From JARFVT01 sp036677425 (GTDB lineage: Bacteria; Pseudomonadota; Alphaproteobacteria; UBA8366; Aestuariispiraceae), in contig JARFVT010000012.1 of the NCBI GenBank assembly GCA_036677425.1, forward strand, positions 1 through 64,000: DNA of 64,000 bases. The letters are read 5' to 3'. Positions 36,215-45,257 of the stretch are shown here, piece after piece. Made by a program: the position numbers and the translations under genes. Positions within the stretch are counted from its first letter, which is position 1. Every line of letters starts with the position of its first letter. The notes beneath the pieces are model-generated. The model was not told where the DNA came from. It saw only the letters and a list, made by a program, of their open reading frames with translations, and did not search any database.

Positions 36215-38653
36215 TTAACTACGCAATATACCGCCTGTTAATTTCGCCACATTAGCGATAACTTTGGCGGCGATAGCCTCTATTTCCTTATCATTCAGGG
36301 TTTTATCTTGTGCCTGAATAGTAATATTAATAGCGACGCTTTTTTTGCTCGTCATTTCATCGCCCGCTTGATCGATTAATTTATCACCCTTGTAAATATC
36401 AAAAATATCCACATTGGTGATAAGTTTTTTATCGGCCATTTGTGCCGCCCTAGTAATTTTATCGGCATTGATATTATCATCGACGACAAAGGCAAAATCC
36501 CGATTGACCGCTTGGAAATTTGACGCTTGCAATGCCTTACGAGTTTTACCAGATTTTGATCCTGATTTAGGTTGGGGAATATTATCCATGAAAATCTCGA
36601 AGCCAACCGCACGGTCTTTCAATCCCATTTCCTTCAAGATTTTTGGATGCAATTCACCAAAATAGGCAATGGTATTTTTACCAAGTTTAAAACTACCAGA
36701 ACGCCCCGTATGATACCATGCGGGCGCATCATCTGATATTTGTAAATTAAGCGTTGGCGCACAGCCCGCGATCACCGCGAGAATATCGGCCTTAGCATCA
36801 AATAGATCCACATGACGCACAGCACCAGCCCAATGGCGTGGTGTATTTTTACCAATACGTACACCTGCTGCAATCATATCCTGTCCATCTTTTTCAGGCG
36901 TATGATAGGCTGGACCAACTTCAAATAATGCAATATCATTATAACCACGACCAGCATTACGTACAGCGGCGGCAATTAAATTACCAATTATCCCCGGGCG
37001 CATAACGCTTAAATCGCTGCTGATTGGGTTGGCTATATGTAAATTCTTTGCCCCGCCGCCAAATAAATTTGCTTGTTTTTCACTGGTAAAAGACCAGCTA
37101 ACCATTTCATACATGCCATTTTGTGCCAATATTTTCTTGGCAAAAGCCACACGGCGTTGCCCCGTTGAAATCGCAATTTTTGGCAATGCACTATCACGGC
37201 TTAATGATATGGTTGGGATATTATCAAAGCCATAAATACGCAATATTTCCTCAACCAGGCAATGCTCGCCTTCGATATCATTACGCCAGCTTGGAATATC
37301 AACATTAATAATATCGCCCGCCGTAGCATCATTTGATATGCGCGTTTTAAAACCAAGCTTTTGCAATATATCATCGGCAAGTTTGGTTTTAATACCGACC
37401 CCGCCGTGGCTTTTAAGGCGATTAACCCGCAAGCTGGTTTGACGTTGCCATTTTGGTTCTTCGCCTGCTGTGGTTATATTTGAGGCCTCACCACCGCATA
37501 TTTCTAATATTAATTTTGATGCGACCATTTCACCCCAGATAGCCGAAGTAGGGTCAATATTGCGTTCAAAACGATAACGCGCATCGGATTCTATGCCAAG
37601 CAATCTGCCAGTTTCGGCAATATTTATTGGATTCCAAAGGGCCGATTCGATAAATACATTGCATGTATTTTCATTAACGCCGCTATTCTCCCCACCCATA
37701 ATACCCGCAATAGATTGCACTGATTTATTATCACCAATAACCACCATATTATCGGTTAAATCATATTGATTACCATCAAGCGCAGTTAATTTCTCATCAT
37801 CCTTACCATAACGAATAGTTAAATCGCCCGATATTTTATCGCCGTCAAATACATGCAATGGGCGGCCTAAATCATAGGTTAAATAATTGGTAATATCCAC
37901 AAGTGCTGATATGGGACGTAACCCAATGGCGCGTAAACGATCTTGCAACCATTTTGGTGATGCGCCATTTTTAACATTTTTAATATAACGACCAACGACA
38001 AATGGGCAATTATTTTCAATATTACCTGCAATATGCCAGTTAACATGGCTGTCAAAGCCACCCTTAACATTGCCATAATCCGGTTGTTTTAATTTACCAA
38101 GACCAGCCGCCGCCAAATCGCGGGCAATGCCAAAAACACCAAGACAATCGCCACGGTTTGGGGTGATGGCAATTTCAATTATTGGATCGTCAAGACCCGC
38201 ATATTTGGCGAAACTTTGACCGATTTTACCCGCGCCATCGCTTAATTCAATGATACCATCATGTTCATCAGATAATTGCATTTCACGTTCAGATACCAAC
38301 ATGCCGTTGGATTCTTCCCCGCGCAAAACACCTGCCTTTAATGTTAAATCGATACCAGGAACATATGAACCAACGGGAGCAAAAACCCCATACATGCCCG
38401 TTTTTGCATTGGGCGCACCGCAAACAACTTGAAAAATACCATTGCCAGTATCGACCTTGCAAATACGCAAACGATCAGCATTGGGATGCTGCACCGCCTC
38501 TATCACATGGGCAATAGTGAAAGGCGCAAGCTTTAGCGCCGCATCTTCGACCCCTTCTAATTCAAGGCCAATGGCGGTTAATTTATCAGTGATTTGTTGT
38601 AAGCTGGCATCGGTATCAAGATATGTTTTTAACCAGCTTAATGTAAATTTCAT
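36215..38653 (-). CDS. pheT: phenylalanyl-tRNA synthetase beta subunit
   Basis: 812 residues, normal bacterial length. Domains in order: N-terminal B1, the EMAP-like tRNA-binding domain at about 40-150 (HPNADRLRICKVD, then VVCGAPNAKTGMY), editing domain B3/B4 (ITPNRGDCLG and following), B5, the inactive synthetase-like core, and the C-terminal FDX-ACB domain that grips the tRNA anticodon (NFQAVNRDFAFVVDD). Forms the alpha2-beta2 enzyme with PheS. Start overlaps the pheS stop by four bases. Confidence 0.97.
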   Translation of the reverse strand: MKFTLSWLKTYLDTDASLQQITDKLTAIGLELEGVEDAALKLAPFTIAHVIEAVQHPNADRLRICKVDTGNGIFQVVCGAPNAKTGMYGVFAPVGSYVPGIDLTLKAGVLRGEESNGMLVSEREMQLSDEHDGIIELSDGAGKIGQSFAKYAGLDDPIIEIAITPNRGDCLGVFGIARDLAAAGLGKLKQPDYGNVKGGFDSHVNWHIAGNIENNCPFVVGRYIKNVKNGASPKWLQDRLRAIGLRPISALVDITNYLTYDLGRPLHVFDGDKISGDLTIRYGKDDEKLTALDGNQYDLTDNMVVIGDNKSVQSIAGIMGGENSGVNENTCNVFIESALWNPINIAETGRLLGIESDARYRFERNIDPTSAIWGEMVASKLILEICGGEASNITTAGEEPKWQRQTSLRVNRLKSHGGVGIKTKLADDILQKLGFKTRISNDATAGDIINVDIPSWRNDIEGEHCLVEEILRIYGFDNIPTISLSRDSALPKIAISTGQRRVAFAKKILAQNGMYEMVSWSFTSEKQANLFGGGAKNLHIANPISSDLSVMRPGIIGNLIAAAVRNAGRGYNDIALFEVGPAYHTPEKDGQDMIAAGVRIGKNTPRHWAGAVRHVDLFDAKADILAVIAGCAPTLNLQISDDAPAWYHTGRSGSFKLGKNTIAYFGELHPKILKEMGLKDRAVGFEIFMDNIPQPKSGSKSGKTRKALQASNFQAVNRDFAFVVDDNINADKITRAAQMADKKLITNVDIFDIYKGDKLIDQAGDEMTSKKSVAINITIQAQDKTLNDKEIEAIAAKVIANVAKLTGGILRS

Positions 38654-39735
38654 GTTGTTAGCCCCCTAATCATCGATGCGGCTTCTAGTGGTTGGAAACC
38701 ATAATGTTTTAACCATCTGATATCGCCATCAAAGAAAGTTCGTAAATCAGGAATGCCATATTTTAACATGGCAATACGTTCAATTCCCATGCCAAAAGCA
38801 AAACCTTGATATTCATCGGGGTCAATATTACAAGCCCGCAACACATTGGGATGAACCATGCCACAACCCAATATTTCCAACCACTCATCGCCTGCGCCAA
38901 TGGTTAATTTACCGTCTTTTCGGCTGCAACCAATATCGACTTCAGCGCTTGGTTCGGTAAAGGGAAAGAATGACGGCCTAAATTGCAATGGCACATCATC
39001 AATTTCAAAATAAGCACGGACGAAATCCAATAAACAACCTTTTAAATGGGCAAAGTTAGTTTTTTTATCAATTACCAAACCCTCAACTTGTGAAAACATT
39101 GGCGTATGGGTTATATCGCTGTCAGATCTATATGTACGCCCCGGCGCAATGATACGTATGGGCGGCGTTTCATTTAACATCGTGCGTATTTGCACTGGCG
39201 ATGTATGCGTGCGCAACACATGTTCCATATCTGGATTACCATCTTTATCTTTTAAATAAAATGTATCATGCATTTGCCTTGCGGGATGTTCTGGCGGGAT
39301 ATTTAATGCGGTAAAATTATGAAAATCATCTTCTATATCAGGGCCTTCAGCAACGGAAAAACCCATTTCACCAAATATGGCGACAATTTCATCCCATGTT
39401 TGGCTGATAGGGTGTAAACGCCCAATTTCATTTGGCCTTGTTGGTAATGATATATCGATGCGTTCGGCCTCAAGCTGCGTTTCTAATGCCGCATCGCCAA
39501 GCATTTGGCGTTTATCATTCAATGCCTTATTAACATCATTTTTAATTTGATTTAACGCTTGGCCTGCGGCTTTGCGGTGGACGGGATCTAATGCGCCTAA
39601 ATTTTTCATTTGCGCCGTGATGCGACCTTTTTTGCCCAGCGCATCGATTCTAATTGCCTCAAGCGCGTCTAATGTGGCCGCTTGATCTATTTCGCCAAGC
39701 AATTGAAATTTTAACTTATCCAAATTATCGCTCAT
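38650..39735 (-). CDS. pheS: phenylalanyl-tRNA synthetase alpha subunit
   Basis: 361 residues. N-terminal coiled coil (about 1-90) that contacts tRNA, then the class-II catalytic core with motif 2 (GRTYRSDSDITHTPMFSQ) and motif 3 (GFAFGMGIERIAMLKYG). Catalyses attachment of Phe to tRNA-Phe together with PheT. Preceded by a terminator-like stem-loop after rplT. Confidence 0.97.
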   Translation of the reverse strand: MSDNLDKLKFQLLGEIDQAATLDALEAIRIDALGKKGRITAQMKNLGALDPVHRKAAGQALNQIKNDVNKALNDKRQMLGDAALETQLEAERIDISLPTRPNEIGRLHPISQTWDEIVAIFGEMGFSVAEGPDIEDDFHNFTALNIPPEHPARQMHDTFYLKDKDGNPDMEHVLRTHTSPVQIRTMLNETPPIRIIAPGRTYRSDSDITHTPMFSQVEGLVIDKKTNFAHLKGCLLDFVRAYFEIDDVPLQFRPSFFPFTEPSAEVDIGCSRKDGKLTIGAGDEWLEILGCGMVHPNVLRACNIDPDEYQGFAFGMGIERIAMLKYGIPDLRTFFDGDIRWLKHYGFQPLEAASMIRGLTT

Positions 39736-39789
39736 GAGGGTATTTCCAATTTTAAATTTAATGATAAAACCAAGCCTTTAAAAACGAAT

Positions 39790-39814
39790 AAGACGGCGCA
39801 TAATGCCCCGCCTT
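39790..39814 (-). terminator. terminator/attenuator between rplT and pheS
   Basis: On the minus strand AAGGCGG pairs with CCGTCTT (one G-T pair) around an 11-base loop, followed by ATTCGTTTTT. In many bacteria pheST lies behind such a conditional stop. A leader-peptide attenuator was not seen. Confidence 0.65.
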
Positions 39815-39880
39815 ATCCAAAATCTTAAATCTTTTATCCTATGGATTTTTATCTAGTTGATTCATCCATTGGATTTAAAA

Positions 39881-40240
39881 TTACTTCGCAAGTGCAGCCT
39901 TGGCCTGATCGACCAATGCGGCAAATGCGTCTGGTTCATGCACGGCAATATCTGCTAGAACCTTACGATCTAATTCTATACCAGCCTTTTTAAGGCCATT
40001 CATAAAGCGGGCATAATTAAGACCACATGCACGGCTGGCGGCATTTATACGTTGAATCCAAAGGGCGCGGAAATCGCGTTTCTTAACACGACGATCGCGG
40101 TAAGCATATTGCCCCGCACGTTCAACGGCCTGAATTGCGGCGCGGAAAGTATTTTTCCGACGATTACGATAGCCTTTGGCTAGTTTGATAACTTTTTTAT
40201 GACGAGCATGGGTAGTTGTACCCCGTTTTACGCGTGCCAT
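39881..40240 (-). CDS. rplT: 50S ribosomal protein L20
   Basis: 119 residues, standard length. Basic N-terminus (ARVKRGTTTHARHKKVIK) that threads into 23S rRNA, then the conserved QRINAASRACGLNYARFMNG segment and an acidic end. L20 is essential for early 50S assembly and in some bacteria represses its own operon. Confidence 0.98.
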   Translation of the reverse strand: MARVKRGTTTHARHKKVIKLAKGYRNRRKNTFRAAIQAVERAGQYAYRDRRVKKRDFRALWIQRINAASRACGLNYARFMNGLKKAGIELDRKVLADIAVHEPDAFAALVDQAKAALAK

Positions 40241-40329
40241 TTTAATACTCCTTAATGATAGCGGTAATTATAATATTTGAATTATAATGGTTTTAATTAC
40301 AGTTTTTTAATTGCTAATTTAATTGTGAA

Positions 40330-40527
40330 TTAACCACGAAGAAAATTGCGTTTAACAACACGAGCATCAGCAGCGCACATGATTTGACTGCCACGATTTT
40401 GGCGTTTCATCTGTTGTGGGCGTTTTGATGTGCCGTGGCGTAGGCCTGCGCTGTAAAAGCGCACTTTGCCAGTGGCTGTAATTTTAAACCGCTTTTTGGC
40501 GGAGCTTTTAGTCTTGATCTTGGGCAT
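40330..40527 (-). CDS. rpmI: 50S ribosomal protein L35
   Basis: 65 residues from the ATG at 40527 (MPKIKTKSSAKKRF), chosen over the ATG two codons earlier because AAAGGA is correctly spaced only for it. Highly basic, with the typical HGTSKRPQQMKRQNRG core. Lies 89 bases ahead of rplT. infC, the usual first gene of this operon, is not present upstream here. Confidence 0.97.
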   Translation of the reverse strand: MPKIKTKSSAKKRFKITATGKVRFYSAGLRHGTSKRPQQMKRQNRGSQIMCAADARVVKRNFLRG

Positions 40528-40816
40528 TTCCATTTCCTTTCAACTGGAAGCTAATTTATTAAACTTATAAGGCATACCCTGAGGATTTCCCCGCCCGATA
40601 AATTTAGCGCGAATATCAAGGCAATAAATAATTTCCCTTGATAACGGCGGTTTATAGCCTTGGATATTATAAATAACAAGCATTGAATCGTTATTTTGAT
40701 GTAATAACTTGAATAATAATCAAACCATAGGCAATATATTTAATAATAGCCATATTAAATTATCGGCTAGATAAAATATATAATAATTAAAAATAACATA
40801 AAAAAGAGCATATATT

Positions 40817-41080
40817 ATGGATAGATTACAAATCATTGCTAAAGACGCAACCAAGGAAATAAATAAAATTTTAATTTCACCATTAACCCCAGAACAACAA
40901 AAAAAAGTTGAACGCATTATTGAACATACGGTGATTAAATCATTACTTGAAGGGCAACATCGCGCTGTTGATGCCGCAATTGCATGCCCAGAGGCCGACC
41001 AAGATATGGCGCATAAAATCGCCACGGCAATCCGGAAAAAGAATGATGCATTAATCGTTAATCTTTCAAGCTTGTGGTAA
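40817..41080 (+). CDS. small conserved-type hypothetical protein
   Basis: 87 residues, predicted mainly helical and soluble: LTPEQQKKVERIIEHTVIK, then HRAVDAAIACPEADQDMAH. Composition and the even codon pattern look like a real alphaproteobacterial protein of unknown role. Opposite-strand frames here are hydrophobic shadows. Followed 37 bases later by a membrane-protein gene on the same strand. Confidence 0.65.
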   Translation: MDRLQIIAKDATKEINKILISPLTPEQQKKVERIIEHTVIKSLLEGQHRAVDAAIACPEADQDMAHKIATAIRKKNDALIVNLSSLW

Positions 41081-41117
41081 AGTATGAGTATATTGATATT
41101 AATGATTATATAAATTA

Positions 41118-41633
41118 ATGCCAAATATCAGCGATATAATCATTAATACCCCCATCTGGGTTTGGCCGCTTTTTGCCTTTTTAATATTCATCGGCTTTAG
41201 ATGCGGCAAAATGCGTGTGGTGAAATTAAATTTTCTATATATTATGCCGAGCGTATATTTAGCACTTAGCCTGAAAAATATTATCACGACCGAGGTAAAT
41301 ATTATAACGATTGCGGGCTGGTTAGGCGGAATATTAACCGCCACATATATTAGTTGGTATTTTCATCGCAATGTTATCATTAGCCCCGACCATAAAAATA
41401 AATTAATCCGTTTACCCGGCGAATGGATGACGTTAAGTTTAATAATTGTCTATTTTTCAATTCGTTATTATTATGGTTATAAAACCAGCATAACACCGGA
41501 AATAACCCAAGATATCCAATTTATGACCATATTTAATATTATTTTTGGAATGGCAACTGGTTTGTTTTTTGGTAGAGCCATCAGGTTTATTCAAAAATAT
41601 GCCGCGACAGAATCTATTGATTTAAAATCATAA
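41118..41633 (+). CDS. small integral membrane protein (DUF6622-like)
   Basis: 171 residues with about five membrane helices (first at about 11-28, IWVWPLFAFLIFIGF; last near 140-158, IFNIIFGMATGLFFG). The N-terminus resembles DUF6622-type proteins of unknown function; this match is by eye. It converges with rnhA. Confidence 0.65.
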   Translation: MPNISDIIINTPIWVWPLFAFLIFIGFRCGKMRVVKLNFLYIMPSVYLALSLKNIITTEVNIITIAGWLGGILTATYISWYFHRNVIISPDHKNKLIRLPGEWMTLSLIIVYFSIRYYYGYKTSITPEITQDIQFMTIFNIIFGMATGLFFGRAIRFIQKYAATESIDLKS

Positions 41634-41646
41634 TCTATAGCTTAAT

Positions 41647-42156
41647 TTATCGCTTAACTATGGCAGCAGTGGCTAGTTTATCGGCGCGTTCATTTTCCAC
41701 ATGCCCCGCATGGGCTTTGACCCAATGCCATTCAACCTTATGTGGCTTTATGGCAAGTTCCAACCTTTGCCAAAGATCGGCATTTTTAACAGGTTTTTTA
41801 TTGGCAGTCTTCCAACCATTTTTTTTCCAATTAAATATCCATTTGGTAATACCATCACGCAGATATTTGCTATCGGTTGTTACATGAACGACCATTGGGC
41901 GTTTTAATTTTTCAAGGGCGATAATAGGCGCGGTAAGTTCCATCCGATTATTGGTGGTATCTTTTTCCCCGCCTGATAAATCTTTTTCAACCCCACGCCA
42001 ACGCATAACCGCCCCCCACCCACCAGGGCCAGGGTTACCGCTGCATGCGCCATCGGTGAATATTTCGACCATATTTATTTTATCATCTTCGACCATATTT
42101 ATTTTATCATCTTCGACCATATTACTATTATTATCTGCATCGTTATTATCATCCAT
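41647..42156 (-). CDS. rnhA: ribonuclease HI with repeated N-terminal extension
   Basis: 169 residues, about 25 more than usual. Catalytic residues are all present: Asp in IFTDGACSGNPGPGGWG, Glu in NNRMELTAPI, Asp in TDSKYLRDGI, His in HAGHVENERADKLA and its Asp. It removes RNA from RNA-DNA hybrids. The extra front (MDDNNDADNNSNMVEDDK) contains VEDDKINM repeats made by a 24-base tandem repeat; each repeat begins with Met, so starts at 42156 or at any repeat are possible. It follows thrB by eight bases. Confidence 0.92.
   Translation of the reverse strand: MDDNNDADNNSNMVEDDKINMVEDDKINMVEIFTDGACSGNPGPGGWGAVMRWRGVEKDLSGGEKDTTNNRMELTAPIIALEKLKRPMVVHVTTDSKYLRDGITKWIFNWKKNGWKTANKKPVKNADLWQRLELAIKPHKVEWHWVKAHAGHVENERADKLATAAIVKR
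42065..42123 (+). repeat. 24-bp tandem repeat at the rnhA start
   Basis: TCGACCATATTTATTTTATC+ATCT occurs at 42065-42088 and 42089-42112, then partly to 42123. On the minus strand each copy encodes one acidic repeat beginning with ATG. Copy-number change would keep the frame and add or remove possible starts. Confidence 0.92.
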
Positions 42157-42164
42157 AATTTATT

Positions 42165-43124
42165 TCACAATCCATAATCTTTGGCTGATTTAACTTGGCT
42201 ATGGAATTTTAAATAACTTAAATATTCCAACGGGTCTTTTGCTTTGCCTAATGAATCTTTTGGATGGTTCAACCAATCATAAAGCCTAGTCAATAGAAAC
42301 CTTATGGCACTTCCTCTAGCAAAGATTGGGATAGCGGCAATTTCAGCATCAGATAACGGTCTGATTTTATTGTAATTTGCCAATAATAATTTTGCCTTGG
42401 TGATGTTAAAACTGCGATCACGTTCAAAACACCATGCATTCATGCAAATAGCAATATCATAGGCAAAGTAATCATTACAGGCGAAATAAAAATCAATAAT
42501 ACCCGATAATTTTTTGCCAATAAAAAACACATTATCCTGAAACATATCGGCATGACAAATGCCTTGTGGTAAATTTGATGGCCAATTATTTTGTAAAAAA
42601 TCAAGTTCAGTTTCAATTATTGCACCCAATCCCATTTGTATTTCATCGGCGCGACCATCGCAACTGTCATATAATATTTGCCAACTATCGAGGCTTAAAT
42701 TATTTACCCGCAACATATTAAAGCCTTCGCCTGCCAGATGAAATTTTGCCAAACCTTCGCCCAGTTCTTGACAATGATATGGCTTGATAGTTCGCGGCGA
42801 TATACCGTCAAGAAAGCTTATCAAGGCAGATGGCCTGCCACATAATTGTCGTAACGCCTTGCCATCATTGCCTTTAATCGGCAATGGACATTTTATGCCA
42901 TTATCGGCTAAATATTGCATATAATTTAAAAAAAACGGTAGATCATCTTCATTAACGCGTTTTTCATAAATGGTTAGTATATATCTATCCTTGGTCGTGG
43001 TTAGCATATAATTGGTATTTTCAACGCCTTCGGCAATGCCTTTAATGGATATTATTTCGCCAATATCATATTGTTTGATAAATGCGATTAATTCATCATC
43101 GCTAACCTTTGTATATACTGCCAT
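42165..43124 (-). CDS. thrB: homoserine kinase (ThrB, APH-fold type)
   Basis: 319 residues of the aminoglycoside-phosphotransferase fold used for homoserine kinase in alphaproteobacteria. Catalytic loop GICHADMFQDNVFF (His-x-Asp with Asn five residues on) and metal-binding IIDFYFAC. It phosphorylates homoserine in threonine synthesis. The order ispH-thrB-rnhA is typical of Rhizobiales. Confidence 0.95.
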   Translation of the reverse strand: MAVYTKVSDDELIAFIKQYDIGEIISIKGIAEGVENTNYMLTTTKDRYILTIYEKRVNEDDLPFFLNYMQYLADNGIKCPLPIKGNDGKALRQLCGRPSALISFLDGISPRTIKPYHCQELGEGLAKFHLAGEGFNMLRVNNLSLDSWQILYDSCDGRADEIQMGLGAIIETELDFLQNNWPSNLPQGICHADMFQDNVFFIGKKLSGIIDFYFACNDYFAYDIAICMNAWCFERDRSFNITKAKLLLANYNKIRPLSDAEIAAIPIFARGSAIRFLLTRLYDWLNHPKDSLGKAKDPLEYLSYLKFHSQVKSAKDYGL

Positions 43125-43159
43125 GATTTACCTTTATTTTAATATACTATATTTTAATA

Positions 43160-44125
43160 TTATGCTGTAAGGATGCGCGGTAATTTAAATTCTATATCCT
43201 CAACCGCCGTTATAATAACATCAAGCGTCACATCAAAATGCTCACGGCAAGCCTCTATTACTTCTTCCACTAATATTTCAGGTGCCGATGCACCAGCAGA
43301 AACCCCCAAGACTTCGATATCATCCAACATCTGCCAATCTATATCGCTTGCTCGTTGAATTAAACAAGCTTTGGTAGTTTTATTTTCACCTGCCACATCG
43401 ACTAAACGTTTTGAATTAGATGAATTAGGCGCACCAATTATAAATATTAAATCTGTTTTCTCTGAAATAGCCTTTACTGCTTTTTGTCGATTAGTGGTGG
43501 CATAGCAAATATCTTCTTTTTTCGGGTTTTTTAATTTTGGAAATTTGGCTTTTAAGGCGGCTATAATATCTTTTGTCTCACTAAGCGAAAGGGTGGTTTG
43601 CGTAACATAGGACAAGTTTTTATTGCTATTAAAGTCAAGTTTTTCAACATCGGCAATGGTTTCAACTAAGCTTATTGCACCATCCGGAATTTGACCCATT
43701 GTGCCGATAACTTCAGGATGGCCTTTATGGCCAATTAAAATCACATGATGGTTATTTTTATAATTATGTTCTGCTTCCCGATGAACCTTTGATACCAATG
43801 GGCAAGTTGCATCAATATATTCCATATTCCGTTTATTTGCTTCGGTAAATATAACCTTTGCAACACCATGGGCAGAAAATATAACGGGCCTATCATCTGG
43901 GCATTGATCCAATTCATCAACAAATATTGCACCTTTTTTGATCAGACTATCAACGACAAAGCGATTATGAACAATTTCATGGCGCACATATACGGGCGCA
44001 CCAAATTTTTCCAAAGCGCGCTCAACAATTAAAATTGCCCGTTCAACACCAGCGCAAAAGCCTCTTGGCCCCGCCAGCAAAATTTTTAATGGTTTTTTAT
44101 TTTTAATTTTTTCATTTTTAATCAT
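43160..44125 (-). CDS. ispH: HMB-PP reductase (IspH/LytB)
   Basis: 321 residues. Three Cys that hold the iron-sulfur cluster are visible in PRGFCAGVERAI, DATCPLVSKVH and DICYATTNRQ; the proton-donor Glu area is TQTTLS with conserved VSAGASAPEILV near the end. Last step of the MEP pathway, making IPP and DMAPP. First gene of the ispH-thrB-rnhA run. Confidence 0.97.
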   Translation of the reverse strand: MIKNEKIKNKKPLKILLAGPRGFCAGVERAILIVERALEKFGAPVYVRHEIVHNRFVVDSLIKKGAIFVDELDQCPDDRPVIFSAHGVAKVIFTEANKRNMEYIDATCPLVSKVHREAEHNYKNNHHVILIGHKGHPEVIGTMGQIPDGAISLVETIADVEKLDFNSNKNLSYVTQTTLSLSETKDIIAALKAKFPKLKNPKKEDICYATTNRQKAVKAISEKTDLIFIIGAPNSSNSKRLVDVAGENKTTKACLIQRASDIDWQMLDDIEVLGVSAGASAPEILVEEVIEACREHFDVTLDVIITAVEDIEFKLPRILTA

Positions 44126-44302
44126 GGTTTTATTTCTAATAATTACTTACCCAGTTTCATTAAAATAGATATTTATTTGCCTATTTCAATTAATATACAC
44201 AAGGATAATATGCAAGGAACATAGATAAATTAAATATTTTGCGATGTTCAATGTAACAAGCTATGCTGTTAAACACTGAATTATTATAATAGGTTTTATC
44301 AA

Positions 44303-44848
44303 ATGTTTAAAAATATAAATTTAATATACTACCCTGTTGCCTTAATCACATGGTTCATAACAATTTTAATGATTAGCGGTTGCGGTGCAACACCAGAACA
44401 AGCCGCCACATGTCCCATTGTAAAGCCATTAGAACAAGCAGCATATTTAACCAAGTTTAAGCCTGATACAGGTCAAGATATAACCGATATAATATTTAAC
44501 GCAAAATTTCACCGCATAGCAGGTGATTGCAATATTACTAGCGATGAAATTAATTTAAATATTATGGCAGAAATAATTGTTGAAAAAATAGCTGTGATGA
44601 ATATTGAAAACACAAATGCTAATATGTTAGTTTTTATTATGAGCAGCGATAAAAAAATATTAAATCGCAAAAAAATACCATTGAATTTTGAATTTAACGA
44701 TAACCAATCTAATATCAGATATATTGAAAGATTTGAGGTTAATATCCCAAAAAATGATAATCAAACTGGTGAAGATTTTATCATATATTTGGCATTTGAA
44801 TTAACCCATAAGGAGCTTAAATTCAATCGCGAGAATAATAACTTTTAA
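44303..44848 (+). CDS. exported lipoprotein, hypothetical
   Basis: 181 residues. Signal peptide with lipobox ISGC (Cys about 27). The exported part is about 150 residues, strand-rich, with a Cys pair (AATCPIV and AGDCNIT). Similar proteins occur beside ispH or in alphaproteobacterial envelopes, but I do not recognise the function. Divergent from ispH, upstream of the glycine riboswitch. Confidence 0.75.
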   Translation: MFKNINLIYYPVALITWFITILMISGCGATPEQAATCPIVKPLEQAAYLTKFKPDTGQDITDIIFNAKFHRIAGDCNITSDEINLNIMAEIIVEKIAVMNIENTNANMLVFIMSSDKKILNRKKIPLNFEFNDNQSNIRYIERFEVNIPKNDNQTGEDFIIYLAFELTHKELKFNRENNNF

Positions 44849-44920
44849 TATTATAATAATATTAAAGCGGTTGACTTATTTTTCATATAAGATAACAATT
44901 ATAAAAATCGCCCATCAACA

Positions 44921-45180
44921 ACCTGTGGGAGAGTTTATCGAATTAATTATATAACTAGTTAATTTAGTATTTATATTACTAGTTTATTTTAATGTTTAAT
45001 TGACGATAACGCCGAAGGAGCAACCACCCCTGGAATCTCTCAGGCAAATGGATCGCAGGTTTTGGGCAATCTGGAAAGTAAATTATATAGTTTGCTATAT
45101 AATTTCACCGACGGGGTAAGCTTGAATATTTATATTAAATATTCTGGTCACACTCTCAGGTTCCATGACAGAAGGGGTTT
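44921..45180 (+). promoter_or_regulatory. tandem glycine riboswitch
   Basis: Aptamer 1 (about 44921-45060): GGGAGAGTTT, CGCCGAAGGAGCAA, CTCTCAGGCAAATGGA, closed by CCTG/CAGG. Aptamer 2 (about 45066-45180): TCTGGAAAG, CACCGACGGGGTAAGC, ACACTCTCAGGTTCCATG, GACAGAAGGGG. The two copies share the known glycine-aptamer core and are joined by a short linker, as in the cooperative form. It lies ahead of gcvT and should turn on glycine cleavage when glycine is high. Confidence 0.93.
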
Positions 45181-45195
45181 TATTCTTTTATATGT

Positions 45196-45216
45196 TGATA
45201 CAATAATATTGTATCA
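45196..45216 (+). promoter_or_regulatory. expression-platform hairpin of the glycine riboswitch
   Basis: TGATACAA and TTGTATCA pair perfectly around TAATA, between aptamer 2 and the gcvT ribosome site. With no T-run after it, it more likely takes part in translational or folding control than in termination. Confidence 0.55.
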
Positions 45217-45257
45217 GCATAATGATGGAAAAACTCTTATGCTTGGAGGCTTGTGAA

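Noticed and set aside
40720..41124. 134-codon minus-strand hydrophobic frame
   Set aside because: It is the antisense shadow of the 87-residue gene at 40817-41080, which has better composition and context.
42065..42123. CRISPR array
   Set aside because: Only two and a half direct copies with no spacers, within the rnhA reading frame. No spaced repeat array is seen anywhere in the window.
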